Shown: positions 44,035 to 53,403, numbered from the stretch's first letter. The stretch: DNA of 64,000 nt from an uncultured Muribaculaceae bacterium (GCA_910584665.1 CAJUBL010000001.1:22988-86987), one strand, 5' to 3'. Numbers and translations: made by a program. Notes: generated by a model from the letters alone, not told the origin.

Positions 44035-44092
44035 ACATAATAATTCGGTCCGAAGTGAGTTATTATTAGTAGATACAGACAATACTGACGAG

Positions 44093-45292
44093 ATGAGAAT
44101 ATGCATAAGATATATGATGGTTCTTGCATCACTGATGCTGAGTGCCGTTGCCGCCGAGGCTCAGAAGAACGAGTTTAATCCTATCGAGACCGGAGTCACT
44201 TCGCTGTCGATAGCACCCGACGCGCGTGGCGCGTCAATGGGTGACCTTGGAGCGGCTACCGATCCGGATGCCAACTCGCAGTTCTGGAACCCGTCGAAGT
44301 ATGCCTTTGCCTACAGTCAGGGATCGGCTTCGCTCAGCTACACTCCATGGCTCCGCAAGCTTGTCAATGATATTTTTCTGGCCAATCTGGCCGGATACTG
44401 GAAGGTCGGCTCGGGTGATAACCAGGCCCTGAGTGCCTCGTTGCGGTACTTTTCGCTCGGCGAGGTTGTCACCAACGATCAGTCTGGAGCCATGGGGCAG
44501 AGTCTGAATCCTTATGAGCTGTCGTTTGATGTGGGATATTCGCGTAAACTCAGCGAGAAATTTTCTATGGGAGTGGTATTCCGCTATATTTACAGCGACT
44601 TGGGTTTCAGCGAGTCGTATGCCGGTGATCAGACGGTGGGCGCTTCGGCTTTTGCCGCTGATATCTCCGGCTACTACACTACATATCCCATAGTGGGACG
44701 TAACGAGTGCCAGTGGTCGTGGGGATTCAATATATCCAATATCGGATCCAAAGTGGCCTACAATAATGGTGATGATCCTGCGTTTCTGCCCGCCAACCTC
44801 AGGCTGGGAACTATGTTCATGTTTCCTCTTGCTGACTATCACACTCTGGCTTTCGCTCTGGATCTCAATAAGCTTCTTGTGCCGGCCAAGCCTCGTCAGA
44901 CCGACTATGAAGATACCACCGAAGGGCAGACGGAGTATATAGATGCCCTTGAGAAGTGGGAGAATATGTCTCCTATCACGGGTATTTTCAAATCGTTCAG
45001 TGACGCTCCGGGGGGAATGAAGGAGGAACTCAGGGAGATCAACTGGTCGCTTGGTGCCGAATACAGCTATAACCAGCAGTTCTTTCTGCGTGCCGGTTAT
45101 TTCCACGAGAGTGCCTACAAAGGCAACCGGCAGTACTTCAGTGTCGGAGCCGGTTTCTCGCTGAATGTGCTCAGGCTCGATGCGTCATATATGATGGCTA
45201 CCGCCCAGACTTCGCCTCTGGACCAGACGCTGCGGTTCACGCTTACGTTTGATATGGACGGTCTGAAGGATATATTCGGCCGTCGCCGGTAG
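44093..45292 (+). CDS. porV: PorV-like outer-membrane protein of the type IX secretion system
   Basis: PorV is a FadL-type barrel that shuttles type IX substrates to the attachment complex at the cell surface. From ATG 44093 the protein has 399 residues with a signal peptide (MMVLASLMLSAVAAEAQ). The family traits are NPIETGVTSLSIAPDARGAS, MGDLGAATDPDANSQFWNPS, the short repeated barrel strands, and a C-terminus of aromatic/hydrophobic alternating type (LRFTLTFDMDGLKDIFG). The in-frame ATG at 43985 lies in the yidC promoter. No other por genes are in the window. A PorQ- or FadL-like relative is the main alternative. Confidence 0.82.
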   Translation: MRICIRYMMVLASLMLSAVAAEAQKNEFNPIETGVTSLSIAPDARGASMGDLGAATDPDANSQFWNPSKYAFAYSQGSASLSYTPWLRKLVNDIFLANLAGYWKVGSGDNQALSASLRYFSLGEVVTNDQSGAMGQSLNPYELSFDVGYSRKLSEKFSMGVVFRYIYSDLGFSESYAGDQTVGASAFAADISGYYTTYPIVGRNECQWSWGFNISNIGSKVAYNNGDDPAFLPANLRLGTMFMFPLADYHTLAFALDLNKLLVPAKPRQTDYEDTTEGQTEYIDALEKWENMSPITGIFKSFSDAPGGMKEELREINWSLGAEYSYNQQFFLRAGYFHESAYKGNRQYFSVGAGFSLNVLRLDASYMMATAQTSPLDQTLRFTLTFDMDGLKDIFGRRR

Positions 45293-45312
45293 GATTTTTG
45301 ATATTATGCGAT

Positions 45313-45795
45313 ATGAAAGATATAAGGATCGGAAATGGATTTGATGTGCACCGTCTTGTCGGGGGGCGGCGTCTGGTGGTGTGTGGTGTCGAGATTCCTT
45401 ATGAGCTGGGCCTGCTTGGTCACAGCGATGCCGACGTGGCTCTGCATGCGCTTGCCGATGCGCTCCTTGGCGCCGCCGCCATGCATGACATAGGTTACCA
45501 TTTTCCTGATACCGATCCGGAGTATGCCGGGGCTGATTCGAGGTGTCTGCTGCGTCGTGTGGCCGGGCTTATAGCTGATAAAGGTTTCGCTCCGGGTAAT
45601 GTGGATGTTACTATAATAGCTCAGCGACCCAGGATGCTTCCGTATATAGAGCGGATGCGCTGTAATATCGCTGATGATCTGGGAATAGATGTAGATCGGG
45701 TCAGTGTCAAGGCTACCACCACCGAGAAGCTCGGCTATACCGGACGGGGTGAGGGAATAGCCGCCCAGGCTACGGCTCTTATCATTTCACGCTGA
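45313..45795 (+). CDS. ispF: 2-C-methyl-D-erythritol 2,4-cyclodiphosphate synthase
   Basis: It forms the cyclodiphosphate in the MEP route to isoprenoid precursors. The 160-residue enzyme starts MKDIRIGNGFDVHRL (Asp and His of the zinc site), and has LLGHSDADVALHALADALLGA (about residues 35-54) and the C-terminal VSVKATTTEKLGYTGRGEGI. An upstream in-frame TTG at 45298 is rejected; the first ATG in frame is 45313. It follows porV by 20 nt and may be co-transcribed with it. Confidence 0.95.
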   Translation: MKDIRIGNGFDVHRLVGGRRLVVCGVEIPYELGLLGHSDADVALHALADALLGAAAMHDIGYHFPDTDPEYAGADSRCLLRRVAGLIADKGFAPGNVDVTIIAQRPRMLPYIERMRCNIADDLGIDVDRVSVKATTTEKLGYTGRGEGIAAQATALIISR

Positions 45796-45882
45796 CAGAT
45801 GTGCCGCCGGTATTTTTACTATGGTTCTTAACGATATGGCTATCATGTCGGGACGGTGTGCTTAAATCGCCACGATGTTGCC

Positions 45883-45937
45883 CTTTTTTACCATTTATGG
45901 GTTAAAAAAGTGAAAACGGTTTGGCCGTTATTTTTTT
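45883..45937 (+). terminator. Tandem hairpins after ispF, with T tract
   Basis: An AT-rich hairpin (CTTTTTTACC at 45883-45892 against 45899-45910) is followed by AACGG-TTTGG-CCGTT (45915-45929) and then ATTTTTTT. The second stem is only 5 bp, so the terminator call is moderate. Confidence 0.5.
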
Positions 45938-45954
45938 ACTTGCTTAACATTTAG

Positions 45955-45962
45955 TATTTTTG
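45955..45962 (+). promoter_or_regulatory. Promoter -7 box of the RND efflux operon
   Basis: TATTTTTG matches TAnnTTTG. A start near 45969 would give a leader of about 113 nt to the adaptor gene. A -33 TTTG at the usual spacing is absent, which may indicate activator dependence. Confidence 0.4.
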
Positions 45963-46081
45963 TGCCGCTGAAATTGCGACTTCCTGCTTCCGCATGTTTT
46001 AATCGGAACATTCAGTGGGATGGCAGGAGCGTGATATATTCATGTAGTAAAAAATAATAAGCACAATAGTAAGTAAAAAAG

Positions 46082-47242
46082 ATGAAAATGAAGTTTATGC
46101 AAGCAACAGCGGCTATTGTAGCCGTGTCCGCCTCGATGTCGATGGCATCCTGTGGCGGAAATCAGCAGCAAGGTATGGGTATGGGACAGGCTCCTGTTAT
46201 AGCTACCCAGACCGTGAGCATGGGCGAGACCGATCTTAATTCGTCCTATCCCGCCACTATCAAGGGTAAAACCGACATACAGATCCGCCCTCAGATCTCC
46301 GGCTTCATAACTAAGGTCCATGTCGATGAGGGTCAGCACGTACGCAAAGGTCAGCTCCTCTTTACTATCGATCAGGTGCAGTATCAGGCTGCCGTTGATC
46401 AGGCCCAGGCCCAGGTTAATTCGGCCACTACTGCGGTTGAGACAGCCAGGCTTACCGCCGATTCAAAGCAACATCTTTATGAGCGTAATATCATAAGCGA
46501 GTACGAAAACCAGCTTGCGAAGAACTCGCTGGCCCAGGCCCAGGCCCAGCTGGCTACAGCCCAGGCTGCTCTGGTGTCGGCCCGCAAAAATCTGGCATAT
46601 ACAGAGGTTACTTCACCCAGTGACGGTGTGGTAGGCTCGATTCCCAACCGAGAGGGTTCGCTGGCGTCACCTTCGATGGTCCAGCCCCTGACAACGGTAA
46701 GTGATAATAATGACGTATATGCATATTTCGCACTTAATGAAAAGGATATTCTTTCTCTTACAGATGGCGGCGAGGTTTCGCTGTCAGACCGTATCAGGGA
46801 GATGCCGGAGGTGACTCTGCGTCTGGCCGACGGCTCGATCTATCCGCTCAAGGGAAAGGTTGCAACCGTATCAGGTGTCATCGATAATACCACCGGTACC
46901 GCTACGGTGCGAGCTCTGTTCAGTAATCCCAACGGCATGCTTCGCAGCGGATCTACGGGTCAGATCCTGATACCTACGGTGCAGGAGAGCGTTCTCATCA
47001 TACCGCAGAAGGCTACGTTTGAGATACAGGACCGCAAGTTTGTGTATGTGGTCAATGACAGCAACAAGACCGTTTCTACTCCCATTACTGTAGCTCCTCA
47101 GAATGACGGCAAGAACTTTGTCGTCACCTCGGGTCTTACACCGGGACAGCGTATCGCTGTCGAGGGTGTGGGCAGTACCTTGCGCGAGGGGATGACCATC
47201 CAGCCTGCAGACCCTGCTGTGGCACAGCAGCCGGCTCAGTAA
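46082..47242 (+). CDS. RND efflux periplasmic adaptor (membrane fusion protein), lipoprotein
   Basis: This adaptor joins the inner-membrane pump to the outer-membrane channel. The 386-residue protein has a lipobox (SMSMASCGG, Cys at about residue 23), a lipoyl-like segment (IRPQISGFITKVHVDEGQHV, about residues 73-92), an Ala/Gln-rich coiled-coil hairpin (VDQAQAQVNSATTAVETARL to LAQAQAQLATAQAAL), and the barrel and membrane-proximal domains (VATVSGVIDNTTGTATVRAL ... QRIAVEGVGSTLREGM). It is followed by the RND pump after 100 nt. Substrate drugs or bile salts cannot be read from sequence. Confidence 0.92.
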   Translation: MKMKFMQATAAIVAVSASMSMASCGGNQQQGMGMGQAPVIATQTVSMGETDLNSSYPATIKGKTDIQIRPQISGFITKVHVDEGQHVRKGQLLFTIDQVQYQAAVDQAQAQVNSATTAVETARLTADSKQHLYERNIISEYENQLAKNSLAQAQAQLATAQAALVSARKNLAYTEVTSPSDGVVGSIPNREGSLASPSMVQPLTTVSDNNDVYAYFALNEKDILSLTDGGEVSLSDRIREMPEVTLRLADGSIYPLKGKVATVSGVIDNTTGTATVRALFSNPNGMLRSGSTGQILIPTVQESVLIIPQKATFEIQDRKFVYVVNDSNKTVSTPITVAPQNDGKNFVVTSGLTPGQRIAVEGVGSTLREGMTIQPADPAVAQQPAQ

Positions 47243-47342
47243 ATCCAAGGCGCTCCCCGGGGCTCCATGCCTCAGCCTTATGTGTGCTGTAATGTTGAGC
47301 TCCGACTAATCATCATGTATCACTCTACAAGATCTGAAATAA

Positions 47343-50300
47343 ATGAAATTAGATACGTTTATAAATCGCCCGGTGCTATCGACCGTAATATCGATATTCA
47401 TCGTGCTTCTCGGTCTGATCGGCCTTGCCTCGCTGCCTATTACACAGTTCCCCGACATCGCACCACCTACGATCTCGGTGTCGACGACCTATAGCGGAGC
47501 CAATGCCCAGGCCGTTCTGAACTCGGTTATCGCTCCCCTCGAAGAGTCGATCAACGGTGCCGAGGGTATGACCTACATGGAGTCGACCGCTACCAATACC
47601 GGATCGGCCCGTATATCAGTATATTTCAAGCAGGGTTTTGACCCGGACATGGCTGCCGTGGATGTCCAGAACCGTGTTGCCAAAGCGGCTAATCTGCTTC
47701 CTTCGGAAGTCAATCAGGTGGGTGTGCTGACCCAGAAACGTCAGACCTCCATGCTTGTGGGCTTCTCTCTCTACAGTCCGGATTCGTCATATGACGGACT
47801 GTTTATTGACAACTATATGAAGATCAACGTCATTCCGTTGCTGCAGCGTGTCAGCGGTGTGGGTGATGTGATGTCGTTCGGAGCCGACTATTCGATGCGT
47901 ATATGGCTTAAGCCTGATGTTATGGCTCAGTATGGCCTTATGCCGACCGATATAGCCGCCACTCTTGCCGAACAGAATGTCGAGGCCGCTCCCGGAGCTT
48001 TCGGCGAACAGGGAGACCAGACATTCCAGTATACCATGCGTTACCGTGGCCGTCTTGTTACGCCCGAGGAATTTGAGAATATCGTAGTGCGTGCCAACAG
48101 CGACGGATCGGTTCTGTATCTCAAGGATGTCGCAGATGTCGAACTTGGCAAGCTTACCTATGGATTTGCCAACGATCTTAACGGAATGCCATCCTCGACA
48201 TGTATGGTGTTCCAGACAGCCGGAACAAATGCCACACAGATCATCAATGACTGTAAGGCTACAATCGACAAGCTGGCACTCGAGCTGCCGGAAGGACTGG
48301 AGTTTGCCGTACTGATGGATAACAATGAGTTCCTGTATGCGTCGATACATCACGTTATACAGACTCTTATCGAGGCATTCATACTTGTGTTCCTTGTGAC
48401 ATATGTGTTCCTGCAGGACTTCCGTTCGACCATTATACCCGCCATTGCGATTCCTGTGGCCCTGATCGGTACGTTCTTCGGTATGAGTCTTATCGGTTTC
48501 TCACTTAACCTTATCACCCTGTCGGCTCTCGTGCTGGCCATCGCCATTGTGGTCGATGACGCCATTGTGGTGGTCGAGGCGGTCCATGCCAAACTCGATG
48601 TGGGTTACAAGAGTGCGCGCAAGGCTTCGATTGACGCCATGAACGAGATAGGCGGCGCCATTATCTCGATCACGCTGGTCATGATGCTTGTGTTCATCCC
48701 GGTGTCGTTTATGTCGGGTACAAGCGGTGTGTTCTATCAGCAGTTCGGTCTTACGATGGCCATTGCGATCGGTATCTCGGCTCTTAACGCCCTGACGCTG
48801 TCGCCCGCCCTCTGTGCCGTGTTCCTGAAGCCTCATAACAGCGACGCCTCGCTCAGGGAGTGTATGGGGACCGCTTATAAGGCTGCCGGCGAGGTGGCCA
48901 GGAGCAAGTTCTCGATGCATCCGTTCATAACCATGCTGTTCCTTGTCGCCACTATTGTATTTATGATATTGGGCTGGTTCAGCTTCGATAACGTAGGCCT
49001 CAGCATTCTGGCCTGGATTGTTGCCATTGTCGCCATTATCGGTATTTTCGGCAAGCGTTTCCAGAAGTCATTCAACAAGGTGTTTGACGGGTCGATAGCC
49101 GGTTACAGGAAGTTTACCACATTCTTCGCCAGACATAAGATCTCGACTTTTGCTCTTGTGATCATATCTGTACTTGTGCTTGTTTTTCTGATGAAACGTA
49201 CTCCTTCGACCCTTGTGCCCAATGAGGATACAGGCTTCCTGTTCGCAATGGTCGATATGCCTCCGGGAACATCTCAGGAGCGCACTGATGCCGTATGTAA
49301 TAATGTTGCGGCCCAGATCAAGGCTATACCGGGAGTCAAGTATTGCCAGAAGATTCTCGGTTACTCGTTTATCGCGGGTGAGGGTGCTACTTACGGTACT
49401 TTCATGGTTAAACTTGACCACTGGGACAATCGTCAGGACCCATCGATGAGCTCCGAAGCCATTGTGAAACGTATCTATGGTATTGCCGCAGGTATCAAGG
49501 ACGGACGTGTCGTGGCTTTCGCTCCGCCTATGATCACCGGTTACTCGGTAACCAACGGCTTCGAGCTCAAGATGCTTGACCGTACCGGCGGTGACATCAA
49601 CAAATTCTTCGGTATCGTGCAGGGTTTCCTCGGACAGCTCAACCAGCAGCCTGAGATTCAGGTAGCTTATTCAACCTTTAACCCGACATTCCCCCAGTAT
49701 CTGATCGATATCGATGCCGCCAAGTGTAAACAGGCCGGTATAAGTCCTTCTACAATACTTACTACGCTGCAGGGTTATTATGGCGGTATGTATGTGTCAA
49801 ACTTCAACCGTTTCGGTAAGATTTACCGAGTTATGATGCAGGCTTCGCCCGATGCCCGCGTGTCGCCCGAGACACTGTCGTCGATCAAGATACGCAATGG
49901 CCAGGAGATGGCTTCGCTGGAAAATTTCGTGACACTCACCAAGATCTACGGTCCCGACCTTCTGAACCGTTTCAATATGTATCAGTCCATTTCAGTTACC
50001 GGTACTCCTGCTCCAGGTTACTCCTCTGGTCAGGCTCTGGAGGCGGTGGCAAGAGTGGCCTCACAGACACTGCCTCAGGGCTACGGCTATGACTATGCCG
50101 GTATGACCCGAGAGGAGGCCGGACAGTCGGGCAACCAGACAGCAATCATCTTCGGACTCTGTCTGCTGTTTGTCTATCTGTTGCTGTCGGCCCAGTACGA
50201 GAGCTATATACTGCCTTTTGCGGTATTGTTCTCAATACCTTTCGGTCTGATGGGTACGTTTATCTTCGCCGATATCTTCGGTATCTCCAACAGTATCTAT

Positions 50301-50699
50301 CTGCAGATCGCACTGATCATGCTTATCGGACTGTTGGCTAAGAATGCCATTCTTATCGTTGAGTTTGCTCTGGAGCGCCGCCGTACGGGTATGTCTATTC
50401 TTAATGCCGCCATAGCCGGTGCCGCTGCCCGTCTGCGTCCTATTCTCATGACTTCTCTGGCTCTGATTATCGGTCTGTTGCCTCTGATGTTCTCACACGG
50501 TGTCGGTGCCAACGGTAACAAGGCGCTGGGAACCGGTTCGATCGGAGGTATGCTGATAGGTATGATATTCCAGATATTCCTCGTACCGGCCCTTTTCGTG
50601 ACTTTCCAGATAATTCAGGAGAAGTTCTCGCCGCTTAAGTTCAAGGATACCGACAACTCGGGTATCAGCAGCGAGATCGAGCAGTACTCAAAAGACTAA
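47343..50699 (+). CDS. RND (HAE1-type) multidrug efflux transporter with extra hydrophobic insertion
   Basis: This is the proton-driven inner-membrane pump of a tripartite efflux system. The 1118 residues exceed the usual 1030-1060. Landmarks are MKLDTFINRPVLSTVISIF, LPITQFPDIAPPTISVSTTY, the proton-relay pair in LAIAIVVDDAIVVVEAVH (about residues 398-415), SPALCAVFLKP (about 486), and a C-terminal IALIMLIGLLAKNAILIVEF. Between the end of the first repeat and the second, about residues 505-575 add two hydrophobic helices (FITMLFLVATIVFMILGWF and VGLSILAWIVAIVAIIGIF), so the protein would have 14 rather than 12 membrane helices. The insertion is not seen in standard AcrB-like pumps. It is in one operon with the adaptor and outer-membrane factor. 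Confidence 0.93.
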   Translation: MKLDTFINRPVLSTVISIFIVLLGLIGLASLPITQFPDIAPPTISVSTTYSGANAQAVLNSVIAPLEESINGAEGMTYMESTATNTGSARISVYFKQGFDPDMAAVDVQNRVAKAANLLPSEVNQVGVLTQKRQTSMLVGFSLYSPDSSYDGLFIDNYMKINVIPLLQRVSGVGDVMSFGADYSMRIWLKPDVMAQYGLMPTDIAATLAEQNVEAAPGAFGEQGDQTFQYTMRYRGRLVTPEEFENIVVRANSDGSVLYLKDVADVELGKLTYGFANDLNGMPSSTCMVFQTAGTNATQIINDCKATIDKLALELPEGLEFAVLMDNNEFLYASIHHVIQTLIEAFILVFLVTYVFLQDFRSTIIPAIAIPVALIGTFFGMSLIGFSLNLITLSALVLAIAIVVDDAIVVVEAVHAKLDVGYKSARKASIDAMNEIGGAIISITLVMMLVFIPVSFMSGTSGVFYQQFGLTMAIAIGISALNALTLSPALCAVFLKPHNSDASLRECMGTAYKAAGEVARSKFSMHPFITMLFLVATIVFMILGWFSFDNVGLSILAWIVAIVAIIGIFGKRFQKSFNKVFDGSIAGYRKFTTFFARHKISTFALVIISVLVLVFLMKRTPSTLVPNEDTGFLFAMVDMPPGTSQERTDAVCNNVAAQIKAIPGVKYCQKILGYSFIAGEGATYGTFMVKLDHWDNRQDPSMSSEAIVKRIYGIAAGIKDGRVVAFAPPMITGYSVTNGFELKMLDRTGGDINKFFGIVQGFLGQLNQQPEIQVAYSTFNPTFPQYLIDIDAAKCKQAGISPSTILTTLQGYYGGMYVSNFNRFGKIYRVMMQASPDARVSPETLSSIKIRNGQEMASLENFVTLTKIYGPDLLNRFNMYQSISVTGTPAPGYSSGQALEAVARVASQTLPQGYGYDYAGMTREEAGQSGNQTAIIFGLCLLFVYLLLSAQYESYILPFAVLFSIPFGLMGTFIFADIFGISNSIYLQIALIMLIGLLAKNAILIVEFALERRRTGMSILNAAIAGAAARLRPILMTSLALIIGLLPLMFSHGVGANGNKALGTGSIGGMLIGMIFQIFLVPALFVTFQIIQEKFSPLKFKDTDNSGISSEIEQYSKD

Positions 50700-50718
50700 C
50701 CTATCTAACCTTTTGACA

Positions 50719-52098
50719 ATGAAACAGTCAGTAATTACGCGCCTGATGGTGTCGGCTCTTATGGTGCCGACACTCTCGGGGTGCCATATCTATAAGAAAT
50801 TCCATATGCCTGCCGACGATGAGCTGCAGGCCGAGTATGTCGAGGCCAAACAGGCTCAGCTCGACAGTGACAATCTTGGAAACCTTCCCTGGCAGCAGGT
50901 TTTCACCGACCCGATGCTTGCCGATCTTATAAACCGTGCTCTTGAGGTCAATGTGGACCTTGACAATGCCCGCCTCAATGTAGAGATCGCCCATGCCAAT
51001 ATGCAGGGTGCCAGACTTGCCTACCTGCCTTCGCTTGTGCTTGCACCCAATGGTGGTGCCTCGTCAGTAGCCAACGGCAAACTCACTAACTGGAACTACA
51101 CAATTCCACTGAGCGCTTCGTGGGAAGTCGATATTTTCGGCAAGATACTGAACAGCAAGCGTGGCGCTGAGGCCGGGCATGCCCAGGCCAAGGCCTACGA
51201 GCAGGCGGTACGCTCCCAGATAATAGGCGGTGTGGCCAACTGCTACTATTCCATAGCCACTCTTCAGGCTCAGCTTGATCTCAACCGTGCTACAGCCGAA
51301 CTATGGAAGCGCAATGTCGAGGTTATGCGCGAGTATAAGGAGGCCGGCCGCACCAATGAGGCTGCGGTGATGCAGGCCGATGCCAACTATCGCAGTGTCC
51401 TGGCATCGATTACGGATCTGGAGGCGTCACTTCATCACGCCCACAACACGATGTCGGTATTGCTGCGGACAAAGCCCCAGACATGGGTTGTCAATCCCAT
51501 TCCACTTGATCTTCCGGGAGAGTTCGAGGCCGGTGTGCCCATGAGTCAGCTGGCGGCACGTCCCGATATCCAGGCTGCCGAACTCGCGGTGGCTGTGGCC
51601 TACTATAACACAAATTCGGCCCGTGCGGCGTTCTATCCGGGTCTGACGATTACCGCCAACTATGGTTTTACCAACCAGTTTGGCAGCTATATCAAGAACC
51701 CCGGAGACTGGATCGCTTCGCTCGCGGGCTCGCTTACAGCTCCCATCTTCATGCGTGGCCAGAATATTGCCAGGCTTAAGGCAACCAAAGCCCAGCAGAA
51801 GCAGGCGATGAATACATTCGAGAACACACTTCTGTCTGCGTCGGCCGAGGTGAGCAATGCTCTTACTGTCTATAAGAATGCCAGTGAGAAGTCGGCACAT
51901 CTTGCCGTGCAGGTGGACGATCTTATCAAAGCCACCGACTATACGGGCGAACTGTTCAAGACGGCCGGTGCCACATACCTCGAAGTATTGACAGCTCAGT
52001 CGGGCCTTCTGCAGGCTCAGATGTCACAGCTGTCGTGTGATCTGGCCCGTGCCCAGGCGGTAATCAACCTGTATCAGTCGCTCGGCGGCGGGCGATAA
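50719..52098 (+). CDS. Outer-membrane efflux factor (OprM/NodT-type lipoprotein)
   Basis: This is the trimeric outer-membrane exit duct of the RND system. The 459-residue protein has a lipobox (VPTLSGCHIYKKF, Cys at about residue 22) and two outer-membrane-efflux repeats, each with the family helix patterns (PWQQVFTDPMLADLINRALE; RPDIQAAELAVAVAYYNTNS; ALTVYKNASEKSAHLAVQV). It starts 19 nt after the pump stop; the TTG two codons earlier is less likely. No regulator gene adjoins the operon. Confidence 0.92.
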   Translation: MKQSVITRLMVSALMVPTLSGCHIYKKFHMPADDELQAEYVEAKQAQLDSDNLGNLPWQQVFTDPMLADLINRALEVNVDLDNARLNVEIAHANMQGARLAYLPSLVLAPNGGASSVANGKLTNWNYTIPLSASWEVDIFGKILNSKRGAEAGHAQAKAYEQAVRSQIIGGVANCYYSIATLQAQLDLNRATAELWKRNVEVMREYKEAGRTNEAAVMQADANYRSVLASITDLEASLHHAHNTMSVLLRTKPQTWVVNPIPLDLPGEFEAGVPMSQLAARPDIQAAELAVAVAYYNTNSARAAFYPGLTITANYGFTNQFGSYIKNPGDWIASLAGSLTAPIFMRGQNIARLKATKAQQKQAMNTFENTLLSASAEVSNALTVYKNASEKSAHLAVQVDDLIKATDYTGELFKTAGATYLEVLTAQSGLLQAQMSQLSCDLARAQAVINLYQSLGGGR

Positions 52099-52141
52099 GG
52101 GTGACTGTGCGTAATTTTAAATTCCTAACACCTGATTGTAT

Positions 52142-52927
52142 ATGATTAGTTCATCAGCCCATGTTGACTCTACTGCCCGTATAGGCAGTAATGTCACGAT
52201 CCACCCGTTTGCATTCATCGATTCCGACACTGAGATAGGTGAAGGTGCGGTCATAATGCCTTATGCCAGCGTCATGCGCGGTACACGCGTAGGCGCGCGT
52301 ACTATTATATATAATGGTGCGATTGTCGGTGCCGACCCTCAGGATTTCCGTTGGAAGGGCCAGGACAGCTACTGTGTTGTCGGGGACGACTGTGTGATAC
52401 GTGAGAATGTTATCATCAACCGAGGTTTTGCCAATCCCGAAGGTACCAGGATAGGTGACGGCACATTCATTATGGCTACCGCCCATATAGGCCACGACTG
52501 CCACCTGCAGGGCAAGAGTGTTATAGGCAACGGGGTGACTATGGCCGGAAACATCGAGGTCGGCGCGTGTTCGATACTGTCATCCAACAGTGTGGTCCAC
52601 GAGGGTTCGAAGATCGGGGACTGGGTGCTTGTCAAAGGTGGATGCCGCATCAGCGGTAATGTTCCTCCCTATGTCATAATAGCACATAATCCGGCCACCT
52701 ACTTCGGTATCAATGCCCATGTGATGAGAAAACATGGTTTCAGTGACGAGCATATCGATGATGTCGCCAAAGCCTACCGTCATGTGTATCAGTGCGGAAC
52801 GTCGGTGTTTAATGCGTTGCAGCGTATTGAGGCAGACATTGACGACAGTCCTGTAAGGCAGAATATAATCGACTTCATACGCGGTAATAACCTGCGTATC
52901 GTAGCGGTGCCTGTCGATCTGGAATAA
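52142..52927 (+). CDS. lpxA: Acyl-ACP:UDP-N-acetylglucosamine O-acyltransferase
   Basis: It catalyses the first step of lipid A synthesis in the cytoplasm. The 261-residue protein is a left-handed parallel beta helix made of hexapeptide repeats (ARIGSNVTIHPFAFIDSDTE; NVIINRGFANPEGTRIGDGT; SVIGNGVTMAGNIEVGACSI), with the catalytic His in MATAHIGHDCHL (about residue 117). The C-terminal helical part reads NAHVMRKHGFSDEHIDDVAK. A TTG two codons upstream is rejected. Other lpx genes are not near; it lies between the efflux operon and a terminator. Confidence 0.93.
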   Translation: MISSSAHVDSTARIGSNVTIHPFAFIDSDTEIGEGAVIMPYASVMRGTRVGARTIIYNGAIVGADPQDFRWKGQDSYCVVGDDCVIRENVIINRGFANPEGTRIGDGTFIMATAHIGHDCHLQGKSVIGNGVTMAGNIEVGACSILSSNSVVHEGSKIGDWVLVKGGCRISGNVPPYVIIAHNPATYFGINAHVMRKHGFSDEHIDDVAKAYRHVYQCGTSVFNALQRIEADIDDSPVRQNIIDFIRGNNLRIVAVPVDLE

Positions 52928-52963
52928 TAGGATACGGTCAGACATACATATATAACGCAATAT

Positions 52964-53010
52964 GCGCGGATTATACACAGTTGTCTATGTGTGTGATCCG
53001 CGCTTCTGTT
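52964..53010 (+). terminator. Hairpin terminator after lpxA
   Basis: A 16-bp stem (52964-52979 with 52988-53003, two G-U pairs) and 8-nt loop are followed by TTCTGTT. The T tract is weak, but the hairpin is long and lies between convergent genes. Confidence 0.65.
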
Positions 53011-53052
53011 ATGTATGACATTATCCTCCCGGCATGGGTGGGGGAAGGTGTA

Positions 53053-53373
53053 TCAGATCGTTATACGTCGTGTGATGGAGCCGGCTTTCAGTATGTATAT
53101 CCCGCGGGCTGTGATGTGGGTACGGGTGGTGCCGGGCTGCAGTTTCTTCTGTGATATGAGCTGGCCTAAGATTGAAAAAATTTTGACTGTCACAGGCTTG
53201 GAAGTGGTTATGTATACGTAGCCGTCCTTGACCGAGATGTCGAGTATGTCGGTGTTGTCACTATGATCGGTGACAACGAGCTCGCTTTCCATTTCCTCCC
53301 AATGGCGCTGGGCCTCGGAGACGGGGGCCAGCGTGAGTGCGGACAGGAGCAGTATGACGGTCGGTATTTTCAT
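53053..53373 (-). CDS. Small secreted protein with type IX-like C-terminal tail
   Basis: This 106-residue protein of unknown function has a signal peptide (MKIPTVILLLSALTLAPVSEA), a short acidic segment (RHWEEMESELVVTDHSDNTD) and a C-terminal part that occupies most of the mature protein: VYITTSKPVTVKIFSILGQL, then TRTHITARGIYILKAGSITR. This looks like the type A sorting domain of type IX secretion, with no cargo domain. A TATATTTG box (complement of 53396-53403) gives a leader of about 17 nt and supports the ATG at 53373. It diverges from rel. Confidence 0.65.
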   Translation of the reverse strand: MKIPTVILLLSALTLAPVSEAQRHWEEMESELVVTDHSDNTDILDISVKDGYVYITTSKPVTVKIFSILGQLISQKKLQPGTTRTHITARGIYILKAGSITRRITI

Positions 53374-53395
53374 CGGGAGTAGCTGTTTCAGGTTG

Positions 53396-53403
53396 CAAAT
53401 ATA
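53396..53403 (-). promoter_or_regulatory. Promoter -7 box of the small type IX-tail gene
   Basis: The complement reads TATATTTG, matching TAnnTTTG, 23 nt before the chosen start. Confidence 0.5.

Noticed and set aside
43985..44092. N-terminal extension of PorV from ATG 43985
   Set aside because: It covers the consensus yidC promoter on the other strand, and the signal peptide begins only after 44093.
44234..45106. A 290-codon open frame on the minus strand
   Set aside because: It is antisense to porV and has no features of its own.
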